From: a virus
Direction: 5' to 3' (one strand)
Virus record (IMG/VR): IMGVR_UViG_3300047550_006032
Location: 1-21,708 of that record
DNA length: 21,708 nt
The notes under the pieces are model-generated. The model did no database searches. It saw only the letters and a list, made by a program, of their open reading frames with translations, and was not told the DNA's origin. Positions 15,341 through 21,708 of the stretch are shown piece by piece; within the stretch, counting starts at the first letter, position 1; the number at the start of each line of letters is the position of its first letter. The position numbers were made by a program, and so were the translations under genes.

Positions 15341-15699
15341 AAATAACAATTCCAGTGTCTGTTGGGGAACTTTTAGATAAAATATCAATTCTTGAGATTA
15401 AATCTTTGTTTACTGAGAATGAATATGTCCATAAGGAACTTGAAGAACTTAGCAAAATTAAAAGCACTCTCACGCAATATACTTTAGAATATGAGATTCA
15501 ATTAAAAAAAATTAACGAAAAACTTTGGAAGATAGAAGATAAATTAAGAAGGTTAGAAAAAGAAAAAAAATTTGATAAAGAATTTATTGAACTTGCTCGT
15601 AGTGTTTATATGACTAATGATGAAAGATCTGAAATAAAGAGAAAGATTAATGAGTTATGTGAATCATCATACAGAGAAATAAAATTATATTGTACTTAA
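15337..15699 (+). CDS. DUF6165-like protein
   Basis: The protein has 120 residues, mostly helical and charged. The start ITIPVSVGELLDKISILEIK, the middle LKKINEKLWKIEDKLRRLE and the later FIELARSVYMTNDERSEIKR fit the family I recall as DUF6165, whose members often sit beside surface-glycan genes in bacteria. No reaction is known; a regulatory or adaptor coiled coil is plausible. It ends the overlapping operon that starts with the sulfotransferase, and a 92-nt gap follows. Confidence 0.7.
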   Translation: MKITIPVSVGELLDKISILEIKSLFTENEYVHKELEELSKIKSTLTQYTLEYEIQLKKINEKLWKIEDKLRRLEKEKKFDKEFIELARSVYMTNDERSEIKRKINELCESSYREIKLYCT

Positions 15700-15708
15700 A
15701 ATTCCAAT

Positions 15709-15737
15709 TTGCCCTTTCATTTAAAATGAGGTATAAT
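15709..15737 (+). promoter_or_regulatory. Sigma70-type (host-like) promoter
   Basis: TTGCCC (15709-15714), a 17-nt spacer and a perfect TATAAT (15732-15737) lie in the 92-nt gap before the GH130-like gene. Four of six -35 bases match consensus. It would let the host polymerase read the last glycan genes without phage late factors. Confidence 0.5.
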
Positions 15738-15745
15738 GATAGGAA

Positions 15746-15753
15746 TCTAAATA
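15746..15753 (+). promoter_or_regulatory. Late-promoter-like box before GH130-like gene
   Basis: TCTAAATA, the same sequence as the box at 5834, lies 8 nt past the TATAAT box and 38 nt before ATG 15792. Together they form a possible tandem early and late promoter. Confidence 0.35.
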
Positions 15754-15791
15754 TGTTGAATTGATTTAATTTATTCACATCTACAAATCAT

Positions 15792-16766
15792 ATGAATTTT
15801 GTTAAACTTGCCTTGGGAAATGGCGGAAGTATTCATCCACTTATTATTCCTTCATCCGAATTAAAGGGACCAGCAATTACAAATCCTTCAATTTACAATG
15901 ATAATGGTAAAATTCTTGTAAATTTAAGAAATATTAATTACACTCTGTATCATTCCGAAAAGAAAAGATTTGAACACCATTGGGGACCACTTGTTTATAT
16001 TCATCCCGAGAATGATATTCGTCTTCGTACTTGGAATTACATGTGCGAATTGGATCAAAATATGAGAATTAAATCATATCATCGCATTGATACTTCAGAT
16101 TTTCCCGACAAAGAACTCTGGGAATTTGTTGGTCTTGAGGATGCTCGTATAGTCAGATGGGATGGTAAACTTTATATTTGTGGAGTTCGTAGAGATCTTG
16201 ATACTGTTGGCACTGGTAGAATGGAACTATCGGAAATTGAAATTACTAATACAGGAGTGAAGGAAATTAATCAGTATCGTATTCCAACACCCATTGATAA
16301 AAATTCTTATTGTGAAAAAAATTGGATGCCAATTCTAGATAAACCATTTCATTTTGTGAAATGGACAAATGGTACAGAAGTTGTGAAGTATAATATTGAA
16401 AGTAATACAACAGAGCAAGTACATGTTACCGACTGGAAAGATCTTGGATGTATTGATTTGAGGGGTGGATCACAAGTTCTTCCTTTTGATGATGGTCATA
16501 TTTCTCTTAATCATGAAACTTTTTTGTTTAGAAGTCCTCAAGATAGAAAAGATGGTACATATCGTCATCGCTTTATTGTATGGGATAAGAATTGGAATAT
16601 TACTAAAGTTTCCCCAAGATTTTCTTTTTTAAATGCGGAAATTGAATTTGCCGTTGGTATGTGTGAGTACGGAGATAATTATTTAATTACATTTGGATTT
16701 CAGGATAATGCTGCATACTTATTAAAAGTATCTAAATCTTTTGTTCGTAGTTTTATTTTTGGTTAA
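15792..16766 (+). CDS. GH130-like five-blade propeller glycosidase/phosphorylase-type protein
   Basis: The protein has 324 residues. The pattern NPSIYNDNGKILVNLR, WEFVGLEDARIVRWDGKLYI (110-129), CEKNWMPI (174-181), DLRGGSQVLPF and HETFLFR follows the order seen in GH130-like proteins, which share a five-blade propeller. GLEDARI corresponds to the family's GxEDPR-type motif, with Asp117 a candidate catalytic or binding residue. GH130 members cleave or phosphorolyse beta-mannosides; whether this phage protein is active is unknown. Alternatively it may be a non-catalytic sugar-binding relative. It is the first gene after the sigma70-like promoter; no clear Shine-Dalgarno site is seen. Confidence 0.6.
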   Translation: MNFVKLALGNGGSIHPLIIPSSELKGPAITNPSIYNDNGKILVNLRNINYTLYHSEKKRFEHHWGPLVYIHPENDIRLRTWNYMCELDQNMRIKSYHRIDTSDFPDKELWEFVGLEDARIVRWDGKLYICGVRRDLDTVGTGRMELSEIEITNTGVKEINQYRIPTPIDKNSYCEKNWMPILDKPFHFVKWTNGTEVVKYNIESNTTEQVHVTDWKDLGCIDLRGGSQVLPFDDGHISLNHETFLFRSPQDRKDGTYRHRFIVWDKNWNITKVSPRFSFLNAEIEFAVGMCEYGDNYLITFGFQDNAAYLLKVSKSFVRSFIFG

Positions 16767-16785
16767 TAAGTAATAGGAGTTTACC

Positions 16786-19644
16786 ATGATTTTAAATCTG
16801 GATTATGTTTTTGAAAAGTATGAACTTAAAGTTTCTGGAATCATTCATATTGGTGGTCACTATGGAAATGAGATTGAAAAATATAAGGAACATAATGTAA
16901 GTCGTGTTGTTTTATTTGAACCATTATCATCAAATTTTTCTGTCCTTGAAGAAAAGATAAAAAATATTAGTGGAGATATTGTTGCTCATCAGGTTGCCTT
17001 GGGTAATGATAATCGAAGAGTCACTATGAATATTAGTGATAATGAAGCACAAAGTAGTTCTATTCTTACCCCTAAAGTTCATCTAACGGCACATCCAGAA
17101 GTTTCATTTGTTGGAACAGAAGAAGTACAAATGAATAAACTGGATGATTATGATTGTAAAAATTGCAACATGATTGTTGTTGATGTTCAAGGTTATGAAC
17201 TTGAAGTATTGAAGGGTGGATCTGAAACATTAAAGAATATTGAATACATTTATTGTGAGGTTAATCGTGATGAAGTTTATGAAGGTAATGCCAGAGTTGA
17301 GGAAATAGATGAATTTCTTTCAACTTATGGATTTGAAAGAGTTGAAACGCAGTGGTATTATACGGAGGTTTGGGGTGATGCACTTTATGTTAAAAATAAA
17401 AAGAAAAATATAAATGGAAATATTTCTATAATTTGTGCTTGCAAAAATAGGTATAATGCTCTTAAGTTATCATTGAACTCTTGGTTAATGTTTGATGAAA
17501 TTAAGGAGGTTATTATTGTTGATTGGAGTTCTGATGAACCAATTGATGATTTGATGAAACTTGATGATAGAATTAAAATTATTAGAGTAGATAATAAAGA
17601 TCATTTTAATCTTGCACAACCACTCAATCTTGCTTCATCAATAGTGACTGGTGAATATATTTTAAAAATGGATTGTGATTATATAATTAATCCATATTGG
17701 AATTTCTTTGAGAGTTATGCAATTGATCAGAGATCATTCTTAAGTGGTAATCATAATTATAAAAGTCCAGAATATTTGGATAAAGATGGAGTTCCAATTG
17801 TAGATCTTATGTCACTAAATTTTAGTGAATTATGTGAATATGTAAACTCACATTCTCATTATTTTCAATATTTGAAAGGACTTCTTTTTGTAAGTAAAGA
17901 AAATTTTTTAAAGATTGGTGGATATGATGAAGATATTGAAAGTTATGGGTGGGAGGATGGTGAAATTATTAGGCGTCTTGAGAATTTGGAATTAGAACAC
18001 AGAAAAATATCTTTCGATTATAGATTGATGCATATTCCTCATCCAGATAGAAAAAGATTTGAGCATAGTAAACACTATAGTATTGAGGATGAAGACTATT
18101 TTAATAGTTTTATGCAGTATCAATATCCTACTGATTCTTTGCAATTTGAGATTGATTATGCACTGGTTTTACATTACACTCAAAAGAACAAGGAAATATT
18201 GATTGAATCTAATAAAATTTCTAAGAATTCAAATGAAAATTCTGACTATGTTACCACAGTCAATTCATATTTAAAACCAAAAACTCAATGGGATATAAAT
18301 TTAATTAAGGATAATTACTATATTGCCTCCGAAATTGAAATCAAAATGGATAAATTAAAGTTACAATATTTTCCTTCGGTTTATTACATAACACTTGAGG
18401 AAAGTGTAGATAGGCAAATTGAACTTGAAAGACAATTTAAACATTATAATATTATACCTACTGCAATTAAATCAAAAAGATTTGCCGAAAGTGACGATAA
18501 AATTTCTGGAAAATATTCATATCAACTTAATGATGGAACAAAGGGATGTTGCGTTTCTCATCTTAAGGCAATTAAAACTTGGTATGAAACCACAGAAGAA
18601 GATTATGGATTTTTCTGTGAGGATGATTTAAGTTTAGAAACCGTTGCTTTTTGGAATTTTACCTGGGAGCAATTCATTGAAAAAATTCCAGATGATGTAG
18701 AATGTGTTCAGTTATTTACTGTTCGTGACAATTTTGATACATTTGAATTGAGGGAAAGATATTGGGATGATTGGGGAGTAACCGCATACATCTTAACTAG
18801 GGATTATGCCAAAAAAATAATTGATACCTATATTAAAGGTGATGAGTATGTTTTGGAGATTCCGAATCAAGAATTGATGCCACTAATTGAAAATATTTTA
18901 CTTTCTTCCGTTGGCAAAACATATACTGTTCCTCTCTTTGTAGAAAATACAAAGTTCAATTCAACTTTTGTTGGATATGATGATGATGTAAAAGACGGAC
19001 ATAAAACAAATCATAAAATCGCCAGAGAACTTGTATTGAATTATTGGAGAAATATTTCAAATTTAATGGAGAATAAAAAGACGGAGTTGGAAAATCTTAT
19101 AACAAGATATTCTTTAGATACCGAAAATCCAGAAAGTAATTTTAATCTTGGAGTATGGTATGAAAATGAAGGTCATACGGCACCCGCTCTTTCTTATTTT
19201 TTAAGATGTGCGGAGAGATCGGAGGATCAAGATCTTGCATACGAAGCACTTATAAGAGGTTCTTATTGTTATGAAAAGCAGGGAGAAAGGGATGGTAGTT
19301 CAAGATCTCTTTTGTGGCAGGCGCAGTCTTTTAGACCTGATAGACCAGAGGCATATTTTCTTCTGGGCCGTTATGCCGAAAGAAGATCTTGGTGGCAGGA
19401 TACCTATATTAATGCTGATTTAGCACTTCGTTATTGTAATTTTGATCAAAAACCATTGATAACTGATGTAGAATATCCTGGTAAATATGCACTCTTATAT
19501 GAAAAGGCAATTTCTGGATGGTGGTGGGGTAAATCCGAAGAATCTAAATCATTGTTTATGGAAATTTTAAATGGAACAGAAATACCAGAACAATATAAAA
19601 AGTTTGTTCTGGAAAAAATGAAAAGTATGGGAGTTGAGATTTAA
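16786..19644 (+). CDS. FkbM methyltransferase-GT2-GT25-TPR fusion protein
   Basis: The protein has 952 residues in four parts. 1-205: FkbM-type SAM methyltransferase (IIHIGGHYGNEIEKY 19-33, FEP 44-46, VVDVQGYELEVLKGG 131-145). 210 to about 440: GT2 domain (ISIICACKNRYNALKLSLNS, VIIVDWSSDEP, LKMDCDY with Asp296/Asp298, YGWEDGEIIRRL 387-398 resembling the C-terminal galactosyltransferase subdomain). About 530-760: GT25-type domain (VYYITLEESVDRQIEL, GCCVSHLKAIKTW 587-599, FFCEDDLSLE with Glu612-Asp614, WGVTAYILTRDYAKKII). About 769-952: TPR-like helices (NFNLGVWYENEGHTAPALSY, then EAYFLLGRYAERRSWW). The Shine-Dalgarno site AGGAG (16775-16779) is 6 nt before ATG. It could carry out several successive steps of one glycan, including O-methylation. 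Confidence 0.8.
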   Translation: MILNLDYVFEKYELKVSGIIHIGGHYGNEIEKYKEHNVSRVVLFEPLSSNFSVLEEKIKNISGDIVAHQVALGNDNRRVTMNISDNEAQSSSILTPKVHLTAHPEVSFVGTEEVQMNKLDDYDCKNCNMIVVDVQGYELEVLKGGSETLKNIEYIYCEVNRDEVYEGNARVEEIDEFLSTYGFERVETQWYYTEVWGDALYVKNKKKNINGNISIICACKNRYNALKLSLNSWLMFDEIKEVIIVDWSSDEPIDDLMKLDDRIKIIRVDNKDHFNLAQPLNLASSIVTGEYILKMDCDYIINPYWNFFESYAIDQRSFLSGNHNYKSPEYLDKDGVPIVDLMSLNFSELCEYVNSHSHYFQYLKGLLFVSKENFLKIGGYDEDIESYGWEDGEIIRRLENLELEHRKISFDYRLMHIPHPDRKRFEHSKHYSIEDEDYFNSFMQYQYPTDSLQFEIDYALVLHYTQKNKEILIESNKISKNSNENSDYVTTVNSYLKPKTQWDINLIKDNYYIASEIEIKMDKLKLQYFPSVYYITLEESVDRQIELERQFKHYNIIPTAIKSKRFAESDDKISGKYSYQLNDGTKGCCVSHLKAIKTWYETTEEDYGFFCEDDLSLETVAFWNFTWEQFIEKIPDDVECVQLFTVRDNFDTFELRERYWDDWGVTAYILTRDYAKKIIDTYIKGDEYVLEIPNQELMPLIENILLSSVGKTYTVPLFVENTKFNSTFVGYDDDVKDGHKTNHKIARELVLNYWRNISNLMENKKTELENLITRYSLDTENPESNFNLGVWYENEGHTAPALSYFLRCAERSEDQDLAYEALIRGSYCYEKQGERDGSSRSLLWQAQSFRPDRPEAYFLLGRYAERRSWWQDTYINADLALRYCNFDQKPLITDVEYPGKYALLYEKAISGWWWGKSEESKSLFMEILNGTEIPEQYKKFVLEKMKSMGVEI

Positions 19645-19647
19645 TTT

Positions 19648-20508
19648 ATGAGAGGATTTACTATAAAGAAAGATATCTTATATGAAAAATTTGATATTAT
19701 TATACAAGGGAAATATTATAATTTCACCAATGAGTTAATTGATGAATATTTAAAGTTACCTTTCGTAAATAATATTATTGTTTCTTGTTGGGAGGATGAT
19801 TCTTGTTCGGAACATTCTGATAGAGTAAGTATAATCAAAAATAACTATCCAGAATTGAGAGGAAATGGTAATGTAAATTTGCAAATCATTTCTTCATTAA
19901 ATGGATTGAAGAGATCTAAATCTAAATTTTCTATAAAAATTAGATCAGATCAAAAATATACTTATGATAGTATGATGAAGATGTATAGTTTTTTTATTAA
20001 AAATAATGAAAAAACTATGTCATATCAATACCAAAATGATCGTCCGAATAATAAAATATTTGTATCTGGTGTTTATCCTGGTCTTTTATTTCATCCTAGA
20101 GATCATGTTTTCTGGGGAAATACTCAAGATTTAATTGATTTGTTTAGTATTCCGATAGATCGAAATGATATATGTAGTTTAATTAATGTACCTGAGCGAG
20201 GATTGGGTAGGTATTTTGATTGCTTTACCAGAGGGGAAACTTACATTGGAGCACACTATTGTGCCAGATTTGATGATAGAATAAATCGCATGATATTAAA
20301 TTCTGCAGATTATTTGTATGATAACTCTATAAATTGGAACCACGCAAAAGAACTCAGTGACAATATAACCTTTAAAGTTTTTAAATCATTTCCAAAAAGT
20401 ATAATTGATTTTAATTGGTTAGGAAAAACTGAGTGGAATATACCAGGAATTCCCTGGACTCTTCAACCTTATCTTGATGATTGTTTTTGGCATGAAGATG
20501 GGTTTTAA
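19648..20508 (+). CDS. WavE-like lipopolysaccharide synthesis protein
   Basis: The protein has 286 residues. The N-terminal strand FDIIIQGKYYNFTNELIDEY, then INLQ-type segment VNLQIISSLNGLKRSKSKF and the KIRSD motif at 97-101 match the WavE family, named from Vibrio LPS outer-core genes. Later parts IFVSGVYPGLLFHPRDHVFW (137-156), TYIGAHYCARFDD and the Trp-rich end NIPGIPWTLQPYLDD also fit. The reaction is presumed glycosyl transfer. It follows the fusion gene after 3 nt and is the last of the glycan genes. Confidence 0.75.
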   Translation: MRGFTIKKDILYEKFDIIIQGKYYNFTNELIDEYLKLPFVNNIIVSCWEDDSCSEHSDRVSIIKNNYPELRGNGNVNLQIISSLNGLKRSKSKFSIKIRSDQKYTYDSMMKMYSFFIKNNEKTMSYQYQNDRPNNKIFVSGVYPGLLFHPRDHVFWGNTQDLIDLFSIPIDRNDICSLINVPERGLGRYFDCFTRGETYIGAHYCARFDDRINRMILNSADYLYDNSINWNHAKELSDNITFKVFKSFPKSIIDFNWLGKTEWNIPGIPWTLQPYLDDCFWHEDGF

Positions 20509-20513
20509 ACCTT

Positions 20514-20521
20514 AATAAATA
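20514..20521 (+). promoter_or_regulatory. T4-type late promoter box
   Basis: AATAAATA matches NATAAATA and lies in the 28-nt junction, 15 nt before the glutaredoxin ATG. An A-rich run follows instead of a clear ribosome-binding site. Confidence 0.5.
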
Positions 20522-20536
20522 AACGAAAAAAAAACT

Positions 20537-20773
20537 ATGAATTTTACAGTTTACTCAAAAGAAAATTGCCCATATTGCTACAAAGTTAAACAAGTACTGG
20601 AGTTGACAGGAAGTAACTTTGTGGTTTATAATCTTAATGAACATTTTACTAAAGAAGAGTTTTATGCCGAATTTGGTGAAGGTTCAACATTTCCTCAGGT
20701 AGTTTTTGGTGACAAAAAACTTGGAGGATGCTCAGATACAGTTCAGTTCTTAAAAGAAAAAAAAATTGTCTGA
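20537..20773 (+). CDS. Glutaredoxin
   Basis: The protein has 78 residues, normal for a small phage glutaredoxin. It has the dithiol active site C11-P-Y-C14, the cis-proline motif TFPQV with Pro53, and the GGCSD glutathione-binding turn at 63-67. Such proteins pass electrons from glutathione to targets; in T4-like phages the usual client is ribonucleotide reductase, which is not in this window. An extra cysteine (Cys65) lies in the GG-C-SD turn. It has its own late box and no overlap with the WavE-like gene. Confidence 0.93.
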   Translation: MNFTVYSKENCPYCYKVKQVLELTGSNFVVYNLNEHFTKEEFYAEFGEGSTFPQVVFGDKKLGGCSDTVQFLKEKKIV

Positions 20774-20779
20774 CAATAA

Positions 20780-20787
20780 GATAAATA
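20780..20787 (+). promoter_or_regulatory. T4-type late promoter box
   Basis: GATAAATA matches NATAAATA, 6 nt after the glutaredoxin stop and 178 nt before the next clear gene start. It would begin a long leader transcript that covers the structured stretch downstream. Confidence 0.5.
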
Positions 20788-20965
20788 CTTTCAACCATAG
20801 AAATCGTGGTGTTGAAGTTTTACTATATGGAGGTAAGAGAAAGCAACCTAAAAATTTTCATATCATATTTGAAAAGTTGGTTTGCTTTCTTAAGCGGGAA
20901 GTAACCATCTATTTTGAATTTTCTTTAACAGTTAAGAAAAAATAGTAGTTTCCCGAGGAGAAAAA
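20788..20965 (+). promoter_or_regulatory. Structured 5' leader before the small membrane protein gene
   Basis: This stretch, unusually long for a phage this compact, holds an imperfect hairpin at about 20834-20892. Outer pairs are TAAG with CTTA, and the stem includes AAAGCA with TGCTTT. Inner pairs are TTTTCA (20855-20860) with TGAAAA (20870-20875), closing a 9-nt loop. A second, longer pairing CGGGAA (20895-20900) with TTCCCG (20950-20955) ends exactly where the GAGGAG ribosome-binding site begins. No T-run follows either stem, so terminator function is unlikely. A cis-regulatory RNA or small RNA is possible; no known class is recognised. Overlaps a possible 25-codon frame. Confidence 0.4.
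20827..20904 (+). CDS. Possible 25-residue micropeptide in leader
   Basis: ATG at 20827 opens a frame ending in TAA (20902-20904): MEVRESNLKIFISY then LKSWFAFLSGK. The second half is amphipathic with aromatic residues. No good ribosome-binding site precedes it, and its codons coincide with the hairpin arms, so base composition may reflect RNA structure instead of protein. It could act as a leader peptide for the gene at 20966. Confidence 0.25.
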   Translation: MEVRESNLKIFISYLKSWFAFLSGK

Positions 20966-21199
20966 ATGTTAGCAACTAGTTTAGTTTTTGGATCATTTTT
21001 GTTAATATTATTTCTCATAGTGGGACTCGTTACTGGATGGGTTGCGAGAGAATATATGATGAACTATCAGGATAAACCAAAACTTCATCCAGAATTTTTT
21101 GATGATAAGGGTAATGTAATTCCCGATGAAGTCCTTGCAATAAGTTTTAATCCTGATTATTTTGATATTGATGATGAAGAAGAAGACGAAGACGAATAA
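20966..21199 (+). CDS. Small single-pass membrane protein with acidic tail
   Basis: The protein has 77 residues. Residues about 5-26 are one hydrophobic helix (LVFGSFLLILFLIVGLVTGW), followed by VAREYMMNYQDKPK and a soluble part ending in a run of Asp/Glu (DIDDEEEDEDE). A strong Shine-Dalgarno site GAGGAG (20955-20960) supports the start. It resembles conserved hypothetical proteins of T4-like cyanophages found near glutaredoxin; the function is unknown. The acidic tail would lie in the cytoplasm if the N-terminus faces the periplasm. Confidence 0.75.
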   Translation: MLATSLVFGSFLLILFLIVGLVTGWVAREYMMNYQDKPKLHPEFFDDKGNVIPDEVLAISFNPDYFDIDDEEEDEDE

Positions 21200-21207
21200 A
21201 CTAAATA
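21200..21207 (+). promoter_or_regulatory. Late-promoter-like box before last gene
   Basis: ACTAAATA begins right after the TAA stop at 21197-21199 and lies 28 nt before the ATG at 21236. It resembles the boxes at 5834 and 15746. Confidence 0.4.
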
Positions 21208-21235
21208 GCAATAAATCATTTTATATCTTGTTTTT

Positions 21236-21708
21236 ATGACAACGACAACGGAAAAAAAGACCACGACTAAAGTAAAGGCATCTACCACTAAGAAAAATGT
21301 AGATGTTCCTGTTAAAGAACTTCCTTCAAATCCTTTTGCATTTGAAGTTCTTCAACTTGCTTCTTCTCAAAGAACAAAAGAAAAAAAGATTGAGGTTCTT
21401 AAAAAATATGAGCATCCATCTTTAAAAGCAATTTTTATTTGGAATTTTGATGAAAGTATTGTCTCACTTCTTCCCACTGGAGAAGTTCCTTATGCCAGTG
21501 TAGGTGAGCAAAATTCATTTAGTGGAACTATAAGTGAAAAAATTGATGATGCGGTTTCAAAAATGAATGAAATTGGAACTAATTCTTTGGGGTCACAAGA
21601 TCAAGGATATTCCTCAATTCGTAAAGAATATCAAAAATTTTATAATTTTGTAAAGGGTGGTAATGATGGACTAAGTTCTCTTCGTAGAGAAACTATGTTT
21701 ATTAATAT
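21236..21708 (+). CDS. Conserved T4-like cyanophage protein, DUF6433-like (3' partial)
   Basis: The frame starts at ATG 21236 and is still open at the window end, giving 157 residues. It begins with a Thr/Lys-rich tail (TTTTEKKTTTKVKASTTKK), then ASSQRTKEKKIEVLKKYEHP and AIFIWNFDESIVSLLPTGEV, which I recall from a conserved cyanophage family (DUF6433) usually lying near core replication and structural genes. The rest, up to LSSLRRETMF, is helical. The function is not established. The basic start could bind nucleic acid, which is speculation. Confidence 0.65.
   Translation, partial: MTTTTEKKTTTKVKASTTKKNVDVPVKELPSNPFAFEVLQLASSQRTKEKKIEVLKKYEHPSLKAIFIWNFDESIVSLLPTGEVPYASVGEQNSFSGTISEKIDDAVSKMNEIGTNSLGSQDQGYSSIRKEYQKFYNFVKGGNDGLSSLRRETMFIN

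Noticed and set aside
15700-15740. Rho-independent terminator after the DUF6165 gene
   Set aside because: The TCATTT/AAATGA pairing is short, AT-only with almost no loop, and is not followed by a T-run; it overlaps the sigma70-like promoter spacer.
20788-20965. tRNA gene in the 192-nt gap
   Set aside because: No cloverleaf arms, T-loop GTTC motif or CCA end could be placed; the pairing is one long hairpin plus a distant stem.

Overview
This AT-rich, tightly packed window, with every gene on the + strand, most resembles the late/accessory region of a marine T4-like myovirus, probably a cyanophage. The signs are: repeated T4-type late promoter boxes (NATAAATA or CTAAATA) in gene junctions; a tail-fibre gene ending in a peptidase S74 chaperone; RCC1-propeller adhesin-like genes; a small glutaredoxin; a one-TM acidic small protein; and a final gene that I recall as a conserved cyanophage family (DUF6433). 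This is pattern recognition without any database search, so the host (Synechococcus or Prochlorococcus) is an inference.

Layout. (1) 1-5838, fibre and adhesin block: the 3' part of a collagen-like (Gly-X-Gln) tail fibre with an S74 domain; an RCC1 seven-blade propeller fused to a glycine-rich domain; a DUF4376-like protein; and a second RCC1 propeller. (2) 5864-9728, five genes joined by 4-11 bp overlaps: a TPR-GT9 glycosyltransferase, three poorly characterised GT-like proteins, and a CxxCxxCC (YkgJ-type) metal-binding protein. (3) 9738-10922, a third RCC1 propeller set in the middle of the glycan genes. (4) 10941-15699, five more overlapping genes: a sulfotransferase, a GT-A-like protein, a methyltransferase-GT2-TPR-methyltransferase fusion, an exostosin-like GT and a DUF6165 protein. 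(5) 15700-20508, opened by a sigma70-like promoter and a late-like box: a GH130-like propeller protein, a 952-aa FkbM-GT2-GT25-TPR fusion and a WavE-like protein. (6) 20514-21708: glutaredoxin, an intergenic leader with strong hairpin potential, a small membrane protein and the start of the DUF6433-like gene, each behind its own late-like box.

How the parts may work together. About 14 kb of glycan assembly and decoration genes (GT9, several GT-A types, GT2, GT25, GT47-like, WavE, two sorts of methyltransferase, sulfotransferase, GH130-like) is interleaved with three adhesin-like propellers. Either the phage decorates its own fibres or propellers with a methylated and sulfated glycan, or it remodels host surface polysaccharide during infection. 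The sequence does not decide between these. The clearest direct observations are long identical nucleotide tracts shared by RCC1 genes 8 kb apart, an internal ribosome-binding site at the domain junction of the methyltransferase-GT2 fusion, and the structured leader at 20788-20965.
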